In this document: positions 1 through 12,193 of the stretch, one piece after another
Layout: every line of letters starts with the position of its first letter
Position numbering within the stretch: the stretch's first letter is position 1
From: Phellopilus nigrolimitatus
Lineage: Eukaryota > Basidiomycota > Agaricomycetes > Hymenochaetales > Hymenochaetaceae
Assembly (NCBI GenBank): GCA_021029095.1
Contig: JAJOHG010000008.1
Span: 1-64,000, forward strand
DNA length: 64,000 bases
Direction of reading: 5' to 3'
Translations under genes and position numbers: made by a program
Notes under the pieces: generated by a model
What the model was told of the DNA's origin: nothing
Database searches by the model: none
Seen by the model: only the letters and a program-made list of their open reading frames with translations

Positions 1-143
1 GATGGTTGACCGGCTTGCAAAACGGGATTTAATCCCGATCAAGGAGTGTTGTGAGGTGAGTCTGATGAAGTACGCGCTATTCCAGTACTTCTGACAGGCG
101 CAGACGAGCTCGGGACTGGGGTATAACGAGCCTCTGGCAACCG

Positions 144-3100
144 CTAGGGAGTGCTCGTTTTGAAGCGCATCGTGTCTGAAAGTAAAGGAGCTTTCTGTAA
201 AGTATGGGAGGTTGACGCTATCGTTGTAGCATGCATGTCAAAGCCTACGACGCGCGAGCGACTGGGAAGCATTTCAGACTGTGGCGGTGTCGCTCGCTGA
301 CTTTCCGTTTCTGCCATGATCCCCCGAAGGTCCATTTCACTGGGAGGCAGCTGCGCGACTCGTGCCTTCCAATGGCTATACGTTCCAATCGCCGGTATCT
401 GCGAAGATGGCGCTGAATGACCACTCCGTAGCGTATGCAAATTTCTGGGTGCGGCACGGAGATCTAAAGGTGGGATATCTCCCCGCATATCATCATCCAT
501 GAGGAAAAATTCATCCCCGCTGGCTGTCGCGTCCCCGGAGATCTGGGGAGACGGAGAAGGGCTGACTGGTGTAGATAAGACGGGATTTGTCGACATCGAC
601 GAGCAGCGCGTCCGTTTACTACCAGATGAATTTCCAACTGCAACTGGAGACAACCTTGGCGAATGGCGAATTTGAGTGCCTGCTCCGCTCCTGCGCCCTG
701 AGATGAAAGGCTGCGGGATATCCTGTAGTGCGAGCCAGTCTTTACAGTTCTCGAGCGCCTTGGAAACTAGCACGCCCGAGCGAGTGACAGGCAGCTTCTT
801 CGCTTGGCATGCGCGTACGAAAGCAGAGAGCTGCTTGACGAGAGGACTCGAAAGGTCGTCGAGCATGTGACTTTCGAGCAGTGTCTCCATGTTTCGCGCC
901 ATGTAATCCTGTAGGCTCGCGACGAGCTGCGTCGCGTGGAAGTGTGTCGCGTCTGAGAGTACGGCGCAGACGTTGTTGATATTGACGAGCTTTAGGACCA
1001 CAGATGAGCAAATGAGCAACAGGCGGTCTAGCAGTAGTTCACTCTATATCAGAACAATTCTGTCAACCACCAACCACCTGTAAGGGAAAACATACAATAA
1101 ACGTACCGCAACATGCATGACTTCGAATATGAAATCGAGCACATTATCTACATTATCTGTGAAATCTGTGCATTCTCAGATTCCGTCAGATTTAGAAATA
1201 TTTTGATTATCCCACCTAATATCTCAAATATCTCCTCCCCGCCTCCAGAATACAAATATCGAAAAACAAACTCCATAACCTGCCAGCGCAGATGTCGTAG
1301 GTCCACATGAAGCGTGCCATCTGGACGCCAGCGTTTCTGCGTCCAGTCCGCATCGTCGAAGAAGCCCGCGAAGAACGGCGAGCGCGCGCGCAGCATTATC
1401 GCGTGACAGTACACCCGCCGATCCGCAAGTTCGAGAACCGTATCCGACGCAAGAGGGTTCGTTGAAGAAGTCAAAAGCGTCTCAATTTCGCAACCATCGC
1501 CCGAAGAGCACGTGACATCTCCGCCAGGCTGTGCGGTTTCGAAAAGCGTTTGCATGTCGCGTGCAAGAGTCGGCACCAAGACGTGTTTCACCGGGGAGTC
1601 AAGTACTTTCTCTAACACAGGAAGGCGAAGGAGTTTTGCGAGGACATGCAACTCCGCACGAATTTGAGCAGGGTTCACCTTCGTCTTTGGTCCAAGGGTC
1701 CCGAGTTGCGAGCAGACTGCCATCCCGACGCGGCGGTCCCAGAGCGCGGGGACATCATCTGTATACAAGTATGTTGCCAATAAAAGCACAGTGAGCGGAT
1801 GGACGCCTGAGAACACGAGCTTTGGAATAGAGCCTGATTTCGGGGGAATAGAAACGAGAGTGGAATGCCTGAGTTCGATGCTGACAGCATTATCTTTGAC
1901 GCTCTGGCCTAGTAGGACATCCTTTAGCACTAGCGAGCGCGCGGCGAGAACGATCCTATGTAAGGGAAACGCAAATCCAGAACTAACTTGCACAAGGAGA
2001 TCAGCACCGTACTTCAGTTCAACTCCATCGAAAATGCCTCTGTGCACCTCTCGCCGGCTGTTTTCGTCACAATCCAGGAGTTCCAACAGGTGTTTCGCGA
2101 TCCTGATGTCGTTCTTGATAGCAACGTCCTCAGATTCGCCCTGGCCTTCACCATCCACGTCCGTGCCCTCCTCGATAACAGTAGGCGACTCGGCAGACAT
2201 TTCAGTCTGCTCCTGTAATCTATTCGCGCTCCTGTGCTCTTCACAGCCCCACTGAAGTCCCTCGGCAGCCCAACCCAAGTATGGCTGTACAGCTTCCAGG
2301 TCCTTTGAAAGCGTATTGCCGGCTACCTCGACTGGTTCGGACACGCAATTTGCTCGAAGAGCAGCGAATGCACCGGCATTGCTGGCAGCGACTCGCACGA
2401 CGCGCTGCAAGAACGGCATGCGCTGAAACTTTGCGGTCTTCGCAAGCCGATTGCGAAAATATACGTGCCCAGACTCAGTGCAGAGAACAATCGCGCCGTC
2501 CGAACCGAGTGCGACATCCTTGACAGCGCTGAACTGCTTCCTAAGCGCCCATACACGCTGCGGTTTCACCGTAGCTGCATTCGAAACCGCACTTATTCCG
2601 CCTTTGCCTTCCTTACTCTGCGTCGCGTTGGCTTCAATGACGGAGGAGGACCCAACAGCCGGGAAACTGAACGTAAACATTTCGCCATTAGATGAAAGCG
2701 CTGCGAACGCATTCTCGCAGCAGACGACTTTGGCAATGGCCGCATTTTTCTGTGCTGCTGGAGGCCGATATGCCGTGAGCGCAGGCGGAAAGCTCGCAGT
2801 TGGGAAGCTAGGAAGTAATAAAAAGTACACAGATAGCAATAAGAGCGTGAACAGACAAAAAGGAAAGAAGTATGGACTAACTTGATTTTGAAGCTTCGCC
2901 CACCCTCGAAGCACAAGACATCACTGCTCGTAAGGAGAACCGACATCGATGTGCCACTCAGCGCAACATTACGTACAGGTTGCGCAACCTGAGCGATGCG
3001 ACGTGGTAGTACCTGCACGGGCACTGCAGCCATAGCCCAGTTGAGTATTATTGGACCCCCATGTGAATAGTTCCTTCGCCGTCCAGCATGCGGACGCGGT

Positions 3101-3530
3101 CTTGCATGCCGCGACCCCGATGACGAGCTCTTTTTTGAGAGGACCAACGACACGCCGCAGCGTCGCCACCATCTGTGGCATGCCCGCCAATCCCGCGCCG
3201 AACCCGTCGACGGCGTACCCCAGTTGTGAGAAACACGAAAAACCCCAGCTAAGCACCCTCCCCCGCACGCGTGAGCGCGAGAGTATGATCCTGACCAAGC
3301 GCGACATGGACGATGTGCGTATCATCGAAGTTCGAGACGAGTACCAGATCCTTTAAAGGCGCGAGGCGATGCTGCGCCGTGCCGCGCACAACACCGCCGA
3401 AGCCGCACACACGTAGGTTCGCACAAGGCTCAGCGGTGACGGCGGCCGTATGGAGCTTCGCCATGGAGACATCCAACACACGGATGGGCTGGAAACGCTT
3501 CGAAAGGGGCTGCGTATGTGGCGCGGGGTG
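144..3530 (-). pseudogene. IBtk-like RCC1/BTB protein, N-terminally replaced and frameshifted
   Basis: RCC1 repeats followed by two BTB/POZ domains, the layout of inhibitor-of-Bruton-kinase homologues, which in other eukaryotes are linked to ubiquitin ligase complexes. RCC1 motifs are readable at 3,260-2,970 (SWGFSCFSQLGY, WGSNNTQLGY). An open exon at 2,850-1,230 carries RCC1-like sequence, BTB1 (GADLLVQVSSGFAFPLHRIV) and BTB2 (DTVLELADRRVYCHAIMLRA). After an intron, a BACK-like helical segment and a Ser/Pro-rich tail run from about 1,040 to the stop at 144. The RCC1 part needs two frame changes, near 3,265 (after HTLALTR) and near 3,045 (after NTQLGYG). The expected N-terminus, with ankyrin repeats, is absent: the sequence passes in frame into a kinase fragment at about 3,530. 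The C-terminus also looks short. The BTB half is open and could still be made, but overall this reads as a decaying chimera. Confidence 0.72.
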
Positions 3531-4320
3531 CTCCGTCTGCGGAGGAATGTAAAGAGTGGAAAGACCAAAGTCGATGATCTTTATGTCGCCCGTTTGGAAG
3601 ATGAGGATGTTCTCGATCTTGAGTTCGCGGTGGACGACGTCGTTGCGGTGACAATAGTTGAGTGCGGAGCCGATTCGGCGGGAGAACTTGCGGGCAACGC
3701 GCTCGCGAAGACGGCTGTGCCTGATGATGTGGTCGAGCATCTGCCCGCCGTTGACGTACTCGAACATCATGAAGTAATGATTCGCGTGCGTGATGAGTTC
3801 CCGCATGCCGCAGATATACGGATGGTGTAGCAGCATCGACAGCGCCGCCTCCAGCATCGTGCAGGTCTCCTTCGATGCCTCCTTCGACGCTTGCTTCGCC
3901 GCCGACTCTGCTGTTGGCACGATACCATTCATCCCTGTGCTTGCGATGCTGGCCCGCGGGAGGATCTTAATCGCGAGCTGGGCAGCTGACGCTGCTGCAC
4001 ACCTTCTCGCCGGTGAGGTCGTGATACGCCAGTTCGACTTCCCCCATGCTGCCCGCGCCGAGCGTCTTTCCGAACGTGTAATCTCCCAGCACGCGACTCG
4101 AATTGCGCGGCTTCTAGTACGGATGCTTGTGCTCGACTCGAGCGGCACCTGCGCGGCTGCGGGCGCATGCGTCTAGCCACCATCACCGCCGAAAGGGGTG
4201 TACTGTTGGGGCGCCATCGGTATTGACAGTGGTCGGAGGCGTGCGCCATTCACGGATGGTTGGCGCGCGGTAGGGAGGACATGCGTTCGTGGCGCTGAAG
4301 CAGTCGTTAGCATCGCTCGC
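3531..4320 (-). pseudogene. KIN1-type Ser/Thr kinase, N-lobe and catalytic-loop fragment (copy 1)
   Basis: The 5' portion of a KIN1/KIN2-family (AMPK-related) kinase. On the minus strand the glycine loop reads [20 protein letters not shown], then a remnant intron of about 25 bases (GTGTGCAG...CCCAG), then [11 protein letters not shown] with the ATP-site lysine. The catalytic loop reads [12 protein letters not shown], so the HRD aspartate is glutamate. DFG follows in [11 protein letters not shown]. Just after DFG the kinase stops and the same frame continues into RCC1 sequence of the IBtk-like gene. Upstream of the glycine loop there is a stop and frame change (..SIRT then [12 protein letters not shown]). 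No APE motif or C-lobe is present, so an active kinase is not expected. Two more copies of this 5' region lie at 19.3 kb and 31.8-33.2 kb, each abutting repeat R1. Confidence 0.75.
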
Positions 4321-4660
4321 GCTCGCGTTCAGACGATTTCACTACGCACCTAGGTCTTTGTTTTACCTAAACTCCTCTCCAGCTCCTCCACACGACCGGA
4401 CTCGCCAGCGCAAGATGGCCTCCATCGAAGTTGCTGTTGCTGCTGCTGCTGCCGAGGCAAGATTCTCGCACCTAGACAGATAGTAGTTTACAGATTAGCA
4501 CGCTAAGGCTTGAAGAAAGAGAAACAACCTACATTTTCACAGCGACATTGGAACCGAATTCGAGAGGGCGAGAGGTCGAGACGAAGACGAAGCACGAAGA
4601 TCGACATGACGAGGATGCGCGTGTCGCTGTCCTCGAGCTGTGCCAGACAGCGATCAGATG
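4290..4660. repeat. Dispersed repeat R1, copy 1
   Basis: Landmarks in plus-strand order: TCGTTAGCATCGC, TTCAGACGATTTCACTACG, a CTCTCCAGCTC block, a GTTGCTGTTGCTGCTGCTGC tract, CTCGCACCTAGACAGATAG, CGCTAAGGCTTGAAGAAAGAG, a GAAGACGAAGCACGAAGATCG block and CTGTGCCAGACAGCGATCA. The left side is the 5' region of KIN1 copy 1 (minus strand). The right side runs into the 3' flank of the zinc-finger gene. In this copy the minus-strand ATG before the poly-Gln tract has become TTG. Confidence 0.7.
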
Positions 4661-5070
4661 GCGGCGCAGCTTAGCAAATGGATGCAGAGCACGAAGACAA
4701 AAGAGCGAGAAAATAGTATTGTAAAGACTACAAAATACACCAAACAAAACAGTGATTTATACCTAACATACGAGTTCTTGATACGGCTGCATATCGACAG
4801 CTTGGGGACATGGACACGGACATGAGTCTTGGAGATAGCAAGGACAATTACACGAAAATGAGATAGAGGAAGAACAAAACAAAACAAAACGGAAGCGAGA
4901 AACCACGTACAAAATATTTTTATTTGGAGTCGCAAAGGGATGAGGAAAACCACACAGTAAGCAGCGTCGACGGGCGGTGAAGGAAAAGGGGGGAAACAAA
5001 TAGCAAATTAGAAACAAAAAGAAATCACCGAAGGACAATAGGATTCAGTCCTCCACCTTCATAGCCAAGT

Positions 5071-7735
5071 CTACGCGTCGGCCTCACTGGAGCCGGAGCC
5101 ATCGCCGGAGCCCTCCGCGCCGTCCTCATCCCCCTCGCCACCGGCATCGACGTCCCCGCCGCCGCCTGACCCGCGCTCAGGGAGGTCCCCCGTCCGTGTC
5201 CCCGTCGAACCCATCCTCGAGCTCGTCCATCTGCGAGGCACTCCCGCGAACACGCGACGCCTGGTACTCGCGATACTGCATGCGCGTGGTCCATAGTAGC
5301 AGCCGAGGGCAGCGGCATCGGCATGCGCTTCCCCGATTCGCCCCTCGTGGATGCGGCCACGCCGGCCAGAGCATTAATGCCGGGGGTGTGCATGTCGTGG
5401 TATTGCCGCGCGCTCAGGGCCGGATAGCTCAGCGGCACGGTCTTGAGCGGACTCTGGTTCTGCGACTTCGTGAGCGAGGAGAGCGAAGACGAGGACCCGT
5501 TTGCGGCGCGCGCGCGATCTCCGTGTCGATGTCCATATCGCCTTCGCCCCCTCCATCACCCTCGCCGTCGAAAACCGCGTCCTCCTCCTCGACAACTCCG
5601 TCCCCATCGCCGTCGAGCAGGTCCTCCTCGTTCACGCTCGAGCCACGGCTCCCTGTGCCTCCTCCAGTAATCGCTGTGGCGGACCGTGCATGGGACTGGC
5701 TATGCTGGTGAGGAAGGGCGCGCGAGAAAGAACCGTTTGCGTACTGCTCGCGCGTGGTGAGAGTCGATATAAGGCGGCGTCGACGGGTGCCTGTGCACAT
5801 TCTGGCTTGCCAATCCACTCGTGGTGATGTTTGTGGCGGTCGAGGGATACACCTGGCCTTGACTGTGATGCGCGGATTCCGCAGGATGCAGCCTCTCGCT
5901 CGCCACCGCAGAAGCGTACGCAGACACTGGCGAGCCGGAGTGCGAGCGGCTCGAGCCCGCTCGGCTTTCCGGGTCGCGTTCGTACTCCCGATAATGGCCC
6001 ACCGGCCTGGGGCTCAGCATCTGCGACTGAGTCTGTGCGCGCCCGGTTGAACCAAAAGCGTATCCTGGCGTGCCGTTGCACGTGCGCTGCCGACCGACGC
6101 GTGCTGGCTCTGCCCCGCAGAGTGCGCAAGTGCGCACTGGGATTGCGAATGCACGAGCGCGGGGTGCGATGAGCGGTGCGCGATCATCTGCGCCTGCTGG
6201 CTTGCACCCACGGAGTCCAGCGTACCGCGGCGCTCGACGCGCCTCATCTTCTTGCGGCACCGGTCGCACACATGGGGCGCGGTTGCGCCTCCTGCAATAA
6301 GTAGAATGTCAGTATTTTTCATTCATTGGAGGAAAGGTCGGGTGCACGTACCTTGAGCACGCCGTCGCCGCCCTCTTCGTCTCTCTCTAGTGTTTCGACT
6401 AAGCTCCCGTTCTTGTCGAGCTCGAGCACGACGTACGGGCCACCGGTGCCGCGTGGGTCGAATTCGCGGGGCGGGAGACGGTGCCAGCAGTCGGGCAGAC
6501 GCGAATCGAGTACGCGCGCACGCAGCTGCGGTTTTAGACGGCTGTGCCAGTGCGCGGGCGTGTAGCGCAGCGCCCTTCGACCGGCCGGTTGAGCACGCAT
6601 GGACGGCGGCGGCGGCGGGGGTTGCTGCCGTTGTTATTGCGGCTACCGGTGTTGTTGCTGTTGCTGCTGCAGATCGTCGTCGATTTGGCGGTTTGTCTTG
6701 CTGTGCGTAGCGGTCCGCAAGATCGAGACCATGTCGTCTTCACTCGCATCTGCACCCGAACTCGAACCCACAGCCGAAGCAACTCGCGCCGCTCGCGGCG
6801 GCAATGTGCGCGCACGCGCCCGACGTTCGCGCACCTCCAGAGCCTGGTTTCGATCCGGCAGCGCCTGCTTCCCCGTCCGCATCCGCTCCCCCGCCCGCAT
6901 CCGCTCGAACGTCGCGACGTGTGCCTCGATATCCGCATCGAGCGCAGCGGCGTACCCCGCCCCGTCGTCCGCCAGCCTTCCGCCTCAGATATCCTAACCG
7001 CAGACAAGAAGCTGCGGATGACTGCGTGCTCCTCCGCCGAGAGCACATTCAGGGCCGAGTTGGCGGGAGGGGAGACATTCTCTGGTGCAAACGCAGTTGG
7101 GCATGGAACCGCATGACTGACTGGGAATGGTGTTGTCGTTATCGATGATGGTCCTGTAGCAGCTGCTGCTGCGCGCCGCCGCATGCTAATAGGAATCGAA
7201 ATGCTCGTCGCCGGCGGACCGCCGAGAGCGTTGTCTCGGCCAAAGAACGAGGTTTCAGAGCTTGCCGGCGCGTTCGTATTTGAGTTGGCGCTGGGGAAAC
7301 CCGCAACGCGAGCATGACCGTGCCCGCCTGCTCCTCGTGCCCTAGAAGACTCTGAAGCAGTCTGTGTTCGAAAGCAAAATGAGATTGAGATTTCGATAGA
7401 AAACTGACTGAATGATAACTCACCGTTGTACCATTGTTCCGAGCAATCGAGAAGTGTGCAACAGGATGCACGGCAGCGGCTGCAGATGCAAGTCGCTGGC
7501 GCTCTCTATCTCGTGCCAACCGGCAATCCACCCTGCCATGCGCGATTGTCGCCACCGTGCGCCCTCCCGACCCGCTTCCACTTCCAACACCGACGCTGGT
7601 CATCGCACCTTCCGCGCCGTCGCCGTCATCTTCAGAATTCTGACCCTGTCCGACACCCGACCCGCCTTCGGTTATATCGTCGCCCTCCTTCTTGAGATCC
7701 GCCGACGCCGTCGCGGCCGAGTGCGCGTCTGCCAT
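5071..7735 (-). pseudogene. GATA-like zinc-finger protein (copy 1), degraded
   Basis: A low-complexity regulator-like protein. Readable blocks: an acidic/Gly start (ASADLKKEGDDITEGG); an Arg/Glu-rich coiled segment near 6,900-6,650; RRALRYTPAHWH at about 6,570; a second CxxC half-finger followed by basic residues (VCDRCRKKMRRVERRGTLDS) at about 6,255; His/Ser/Gln-rich sequence; and an acidic tail containing SQMDELEDGFDGDTDG. Copy 2 at 20.4-22.7 kb keeps the first half of the finger (ICQ*CG...YKDGKCVEKW), giving a CxxC...CxxC pattern like a GATA finger. Here that first half is missing at the intron near 6,345-6,290. Several frame changes are needed. The GATA label is tentative because it rests on cysteine spacing. 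The upstream neighbour is a samB fragment joined directly to it. Confidence 0.5.
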
Positions 7736-7789
7736 CGCACCGGTCCTAGTCCGCGCGCCTCCTCTCCAGTTCGAATTATCCCTCACTCC

Positions 7790-9056
7790 AGCAGCTGTGG
7801 CAGATATTGATGGCGTACCCGCGCTACACGTCGCTGTCGCCCGATGGAAGCTCAGGCGCGGCTTGTAAAACGCCTGGCGTACGTGAGGGTACTTGCTGAG
7901 ATAAGCGAGGTGATGATGGCGGTGGTGATGATGGTGGTGTCGGTGTGTTGCACGCGGGGTGGGGCCCGCCGCTGCCGGTGAAGGCGGCGCAGTAGCAGGA
8001 GTAAATAACTCTAGGGACGTCGCTTGAACGGGAGACTCGAGGTTAGACCCGCTCACGGCGCAGCGAGCAGGCGAGCTCTGCGCTGGACCCGCATTCGCGC
8101 CGTCGCGGCGACGAGCATCGCGACAAGTATCGGAGGGTGCGCATGCGCGTGCATGGGTAAAGTCGCTAGGACAACACGCGCCACGAACCCATCAGACACA
8201 CCGTCGTCCGCGGCGTTCGCACGAAATGCCTCTCGCGATCGCACTCGGGTCGACAGCGAAACCTTTCGAAGTAAGCCAAGCCTCGAGAATGCAGCCGACG
8301 ATCTCCAGCGTGCCCGCCTGCACGACACGACTCCGTATGGGCTCCGATCCCCGTACGCCGATGCTGACCGCGCGTTGAAATGCGAGCGAAAAGCGGTATG
8401 CGGCGTATTGGTCAAAGGATTTGGGATTGAGAGTCGGAGTGGGCGGCAGGCGCAGAAGTCCAGGAGGCGAGAGGCCGTAGATGGCGGAGGGGTTCTCTGT
8501 CGGCGGTGGGGGGAGACAAAAATCGCACAGGAGGCGGACAAGGCGCTCCAGGCCGCCGTCGCAGGAGACCGGATGCACGGCGAGGTCGAATTGGGGTACG
8601 TGAGGTGGGTGATCGAATTGAGCAACGGGAGAGGAGACGTGGTGTCAAGCGCTGTAATCGAGTTTCTCGGTCAGCGTCGAGCATGGCAGGCGGCGGCGAT
8701 GGGCACACGACTTAAGACTCACCTCTCCTATTCCACACGCAGGCTCCGGTCAGCGCGGGGAACGCAAGGTTCGACTCGCGCATAGTAGCTTCAGAAGTAC
8801 TCGGGCTGTGCTCGTAGTCGTTGAAACGCTACTGCGCGATGTAGTCGACGTTGTTGCTGTTGCTGCCGTGGGCAATGGGCGGGCCGATCGCCCAACTCGT
8901 AGTCTGATTGCGGCGAAAGCGTCGCCACTCGTCTGCGTCTAGAGGCGTGTGTTCGTATGTCCTCGTCTGAGTAGAACGTCGCCGCGGTCGCAGATAAGCG
9001 GAGAGTCGCTGTGAGGGTTGCCAGCAGCGACAGAGGTTAGGTTGGGGCGAAGTTGC
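7790..9056 (-). pseudogene. MUB1/samB-like protein (copy 1), lacking the MYND finger
   Basis: Matches what I know of fungal MUB1/samB, a MYND-finger partner of the Ubr2 ubiquitin ligase in yeast. Diagnostic blocks: LLNSITHLTYPNSTSP, VSCDGGLERLVRLLCDFC, PTLNPKSFDQYAAYRFSLAF, IRSRVVQAGTLEIVG and EAWLTSKGFAVDPSAIARGI (8,625-8,200), and near the end AYLSKYPHVRQAFYKPR (about 7,900). They lie in two or three reading frames, so frameshifts have accumulated. The C-terminal MYND zinc finger is absent: after the YKPR block the sequence runs into the zinc-finger gene. Upstream, R1 supplies ATG plus a poly-Gln start (MPRQQQQQQQQL, near 9,085). Copy 2 at 22.8-24.0 kb shows the same truncation point. Confidence 0.68.
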
Positions 9057-9395
9057 TGCTGTTGCTGCTGCTGTTGTCGAGGCATGATCTCGCACCTAGA
9101 CAAGTCAACAAGTTAGTACGCTAAGGGCTTGAAGAAAGAGAACCAACTTACAAATAGACAGCGACACGCGCCGAGAGGTCGAGAGACGAAGACGAAGCAC
9201 GAAGATCGACATGACGAGGACGACGCGCATGGCCGTCCTCGGGCTGTGCCGGACAGCGATCACTTCGACTTCGGCGATGATCGTCTTCGTGTCAGCGTGC
9301 CAGTCCGACAAGCAGAAACAACACAGCGCAAGGTTAGTTCAGATTTCTACTCTATTATGCAACCAGGTCCTCTAACTTTAATTTTCAGGCTTTTT
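9050..9395. repeat. Dispersed repeat R1, copy 2
   Basis: Right-hand two thirds of R1: CAG/GTT trinucleotide tract, CTCGCACCTAGACAAG, GCTAAGGGCTTGAAGAAAG, GACGAAGCACGAAGATCGAC, CTGTGCCGGACAGCGATCA, then a plus-strand intron-like stretch (AAG|GTTAGTTCAG ... CTCTAACTTTAATTTTCAG|GC). The left side is joined to the samB fragment (minus), the right side to a NAA25 fragment (plus). The left third, with the TTCAGACGATTTCAC landmark, is not seen here. Confidence 0.7.
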
Positions 9396-10290
9396 TGCGC
9401 TCCTACTAGACCGTCCTCAGCGCCACGCTCCAGGCTTACGACCCCTCAACGCTCCCTCGCGACGCATGCCATTTTGCATAGCCTTACCTTCTGCCCCAAA
9501 CGCGCGATCGCAAAGACGAGCCTTGTCGTGGACGAGCTGGGCACGACATCGTTCGTGTGTGGGGAGACTTCGCGGCGAAAGTGAACGCGCGACCTGTTTC
9601 GCCAGCTAGTGGACGCGGATGGGTGGCGCGACCGTGGTGCTTTTCTCGCACTCCTGGAGCTCGAGAAGTGCGTGCGCGAAAAAGGGTTCGGATCTGACTT
9701 TGGTGAGCGTGTCTTACTCCTATTGCATTTCTTTCGGCGCTTACAATGCCTTTCTAGTTTTCAAAATCGAGCAGCGTCGCAGGACGGTCTGCTGGGTCTC
9801 ATCAAGCTGTACTTCGGGCGCTTCGGCAGCAAAGCGTAGTTTCAAGGACTTCAAGTTGTACACCGTACCCGAAAGCGCCGAGCTGAGCGTGCTCAATGTG
9901 CACACGCATGCTTCCGTACGCATTTCCTCGTCTTCCTAAATACAAATCAAGAACCTCAAACTCATCATCTAGGACAGCGAGCCAACTATTTGCCGTTCGA
10001 TCAATGTGCACAAGCTGCGGCAGTATGTCATCGGCGCGGAGGGGCTCTCGACTGCGCAGGAGACGGAGCGCGGTGGCGCATTTTTCCGCGCGTACACCGC
10101 GGCGCTCAGGATCGAAGGTGCAATCACTGAGATGAAATTGCCTATGGCCGCCCGGTTCAAGGAGTTTTCTGGAGAGTACCGGCTTCCGTGGAAGGCATTC
10201 CATGTTGCCACCTTGACGCAGGAGGTACGAAGCGCGCTAATTGAGAATATCGCTTCTGTGTCCGTGTACCGAAGCTTTTGTATTGTTCGG
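9396..10290 (+). pseudogene. NatB auxiliary subunit NAA25/MDM20-like fragment (copy 1)
   Basis: Fragments of the helical-repeat auxiliary subunit of the NatB N-terminal acetyltransferase, which binds ribosomes and supports the catalytic subunit. Readable pieces in order: IAKTSLVVDEL (9,510), WRDRGAF..LLELEKCVREKG (9,625-9,690), LLGLIKLYFGRFGSKA (9,789) with a stop after SKA where family members continue into KLYTV, INVHKLRQYVIGAEGLSTAQ with ETERGGAFFRAYTAALRIEG (10,000-10,110). The pieces change frame several times. The family's remaining several hundred residues are absent. The same 5' portion recurs at 33.7-34.3 kb, also immediately right of an R1 copy. Confidence 0.62.
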
Positions 10291-10510
10291 CTCATGCTTG
10301 TTCTTTACATCCAATATGAAGAACGTCGTAAGCAAGGCCAGCCGCCACATCCTGAGTCCCAACAACTTTGCTTCTCGCTCCGCGCAAACGTAGCTTTGTA
10401 GTAATCCAATCCATCACGCGTGGCAGCCAGTGACCAGCCTGGTGCAAACTGTGTGCAACATACAAAGAGGCAAGCTCTGCCGTGTATGATGGCTATTGAG
10501 CCATTCAGCG

Positions 10511-12193
10511 ATGCCTTTCGACGTCTCTGCGGTCTCGAATGACATCTGGTTCGGAATCGCATCGTTTTTTGGCTTGGACGAGGTCCTAGCTCTTGAGGCT
10601 GTGGGTATTTCAATATGCTTACCTGACCGAATCGCGAGTCAATTTATTTATTTGTTCTGTTTCAGACATGCAAGTTTTTACTAGCGGCCGTATCCAACAA
10701 GTACATCTGGCTAAAATGCCTCCGTGCGCTGGACCAAGACTGCGCACCCGATTTACCCCGCCACATCTCCGTCAGCGAGCTCGCTTGGCCTGATCTGCGC
10801 TCCCTTGTCGTGTATGCGCGCCGGCGACATTTAAACTGCACCAACTCGCAGACCGCCCCGCTGCGGCCCACACGCGAGGTTACAGTGCCCATCGGGTCTG
10901 CGAACTCCGACGGTGCACTTGGCAGAGTGACCGACTTCGGCTGGCGCACGACGTTGCTCCCTGGGGGCGCAATCCTCCTGGTCCTGTGGCCGGCAGGGTA
11001 CTTGCAGTGCTGGGACGTGCGGGGTAGCGAATGCATCTGGACATATCCGCCGCGTGCCTTGCTTGGCGCGCAGATGCTGAGAGTATGCAACTTCGGCTAC
11101 GACATGCAGGCGAATGGTGACGTGCGCGCGCTCGCGGTCAGTGAATCTACAGACTGTATTGTCGACATTGCATTTCTTACCTTTCGTCGGCATCACTAAC
11201 TGTCATGTAATGCTGATACTTTGCTACTATGCAGAACTCTCGAAATGTTCAAAATTCGGCCCCAGACCGGGACAGAGACATTGCTTTACAAGTGCAAGCC
11301 AGCAGGACTTTGTAAAGTAAACGGACGGGTGCAATTTGCAAAGTTAAGTGGCGATGTTGCGGCAGCCTACTTGCAAGGCCATCTTGTCCTGACATTCTGA
11401 AAGGAAGACCGCTCGGTCGTAATCCGCGACGTGCGTATCCTCATCTTATGAAAGCGCATGTTATAAACCGACCGATGCTTTTCTGTCAGAGTATCATCGA
11501 CATCGACAACATATACTTGGCAAATGGCTATCTCATTGGCGTGGTAGATGTCCGCGGGAGCAAATCAATCATTGCCGCTCTGCTCTCGTTCATACACAAC
11601 ATCCGGCCTCATGCTGCGACATCACATACAACACCAATTTAAGGCTCCGTGGCATTCCTCATGCCAGCTGCCTCATTCCGCCTCGCCCACACTCGCGCTG
11701 GAAGGGAGCAACATTGTCCGCCTGCACCTTCCACTGGATGACCGAAGCAGAAAGAAAGCGAAAAGGCATCGCTATCACCGTGATAACGGAGGTCTCCAGT
11801 GAACAAACCGCTTGCTATTCCTCTGCGATGGACTCTTTCCATCTGGAGACCGCTGCAGATATACCGATCGCATCTGGGTGCGAGGCCTTGCTTCCAAACG
11901 ACGGCCTTCCACGCCTCACGCACGTTGATAATTTTAAGTCTACAGCCTTGAACCAACAGCCTAAGTGCAACAGTTATGCGCGCCAGCCCTCGCAGACCGG
12001 CTCGACCGCGGTCGTGACCTACTGCAACAAAGATTTCGTGTGGGCGCTGGCTACCATGTCCTGCGAGAAAGAAGTGGTATTCCGCACACTCGATGTCCCA
12101 AGCGTGGAGAATGTGAATGTGGAGTTCTACAGCGGTGCACTCTTCTTCCTGACAAAGGACCGGAAATCTGTCGTCATCCAGTATTTCGCCTAA
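10511..12193 (+). pseudogene. F-box-like protein gene with disruptions
   Basis: The start MPFDVSAVSNDIWFGIASFF followed, after an intron ending TTTCAG at about 10,672, by TCKFLLAAVSNKYIWLKCLR looks like an N-terminal F-box (P-x-D...L-L-x-V-S-x-x-W), the domain that links targets to SCF ubiquitin ligases. The next exon ends at about 11,160 and contains WRTTLLPGGAILLVLWPAG and YLQCWDVRGSECIWTYPP, strand-rich sequence as in the C-terminal part of many agaric F-box proteins. An exon from about 11,233 has an in-frame TGA at about 11,397 (LVLTF*KEDRSVVIRD). The following exon meets TAA at about 11,640 before the frame that ends at 12,193. Two independent stops suggest a recent pseudogene. It is not associated with R1, so it may be the native resident of this interval. 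Confidence 0.5.
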
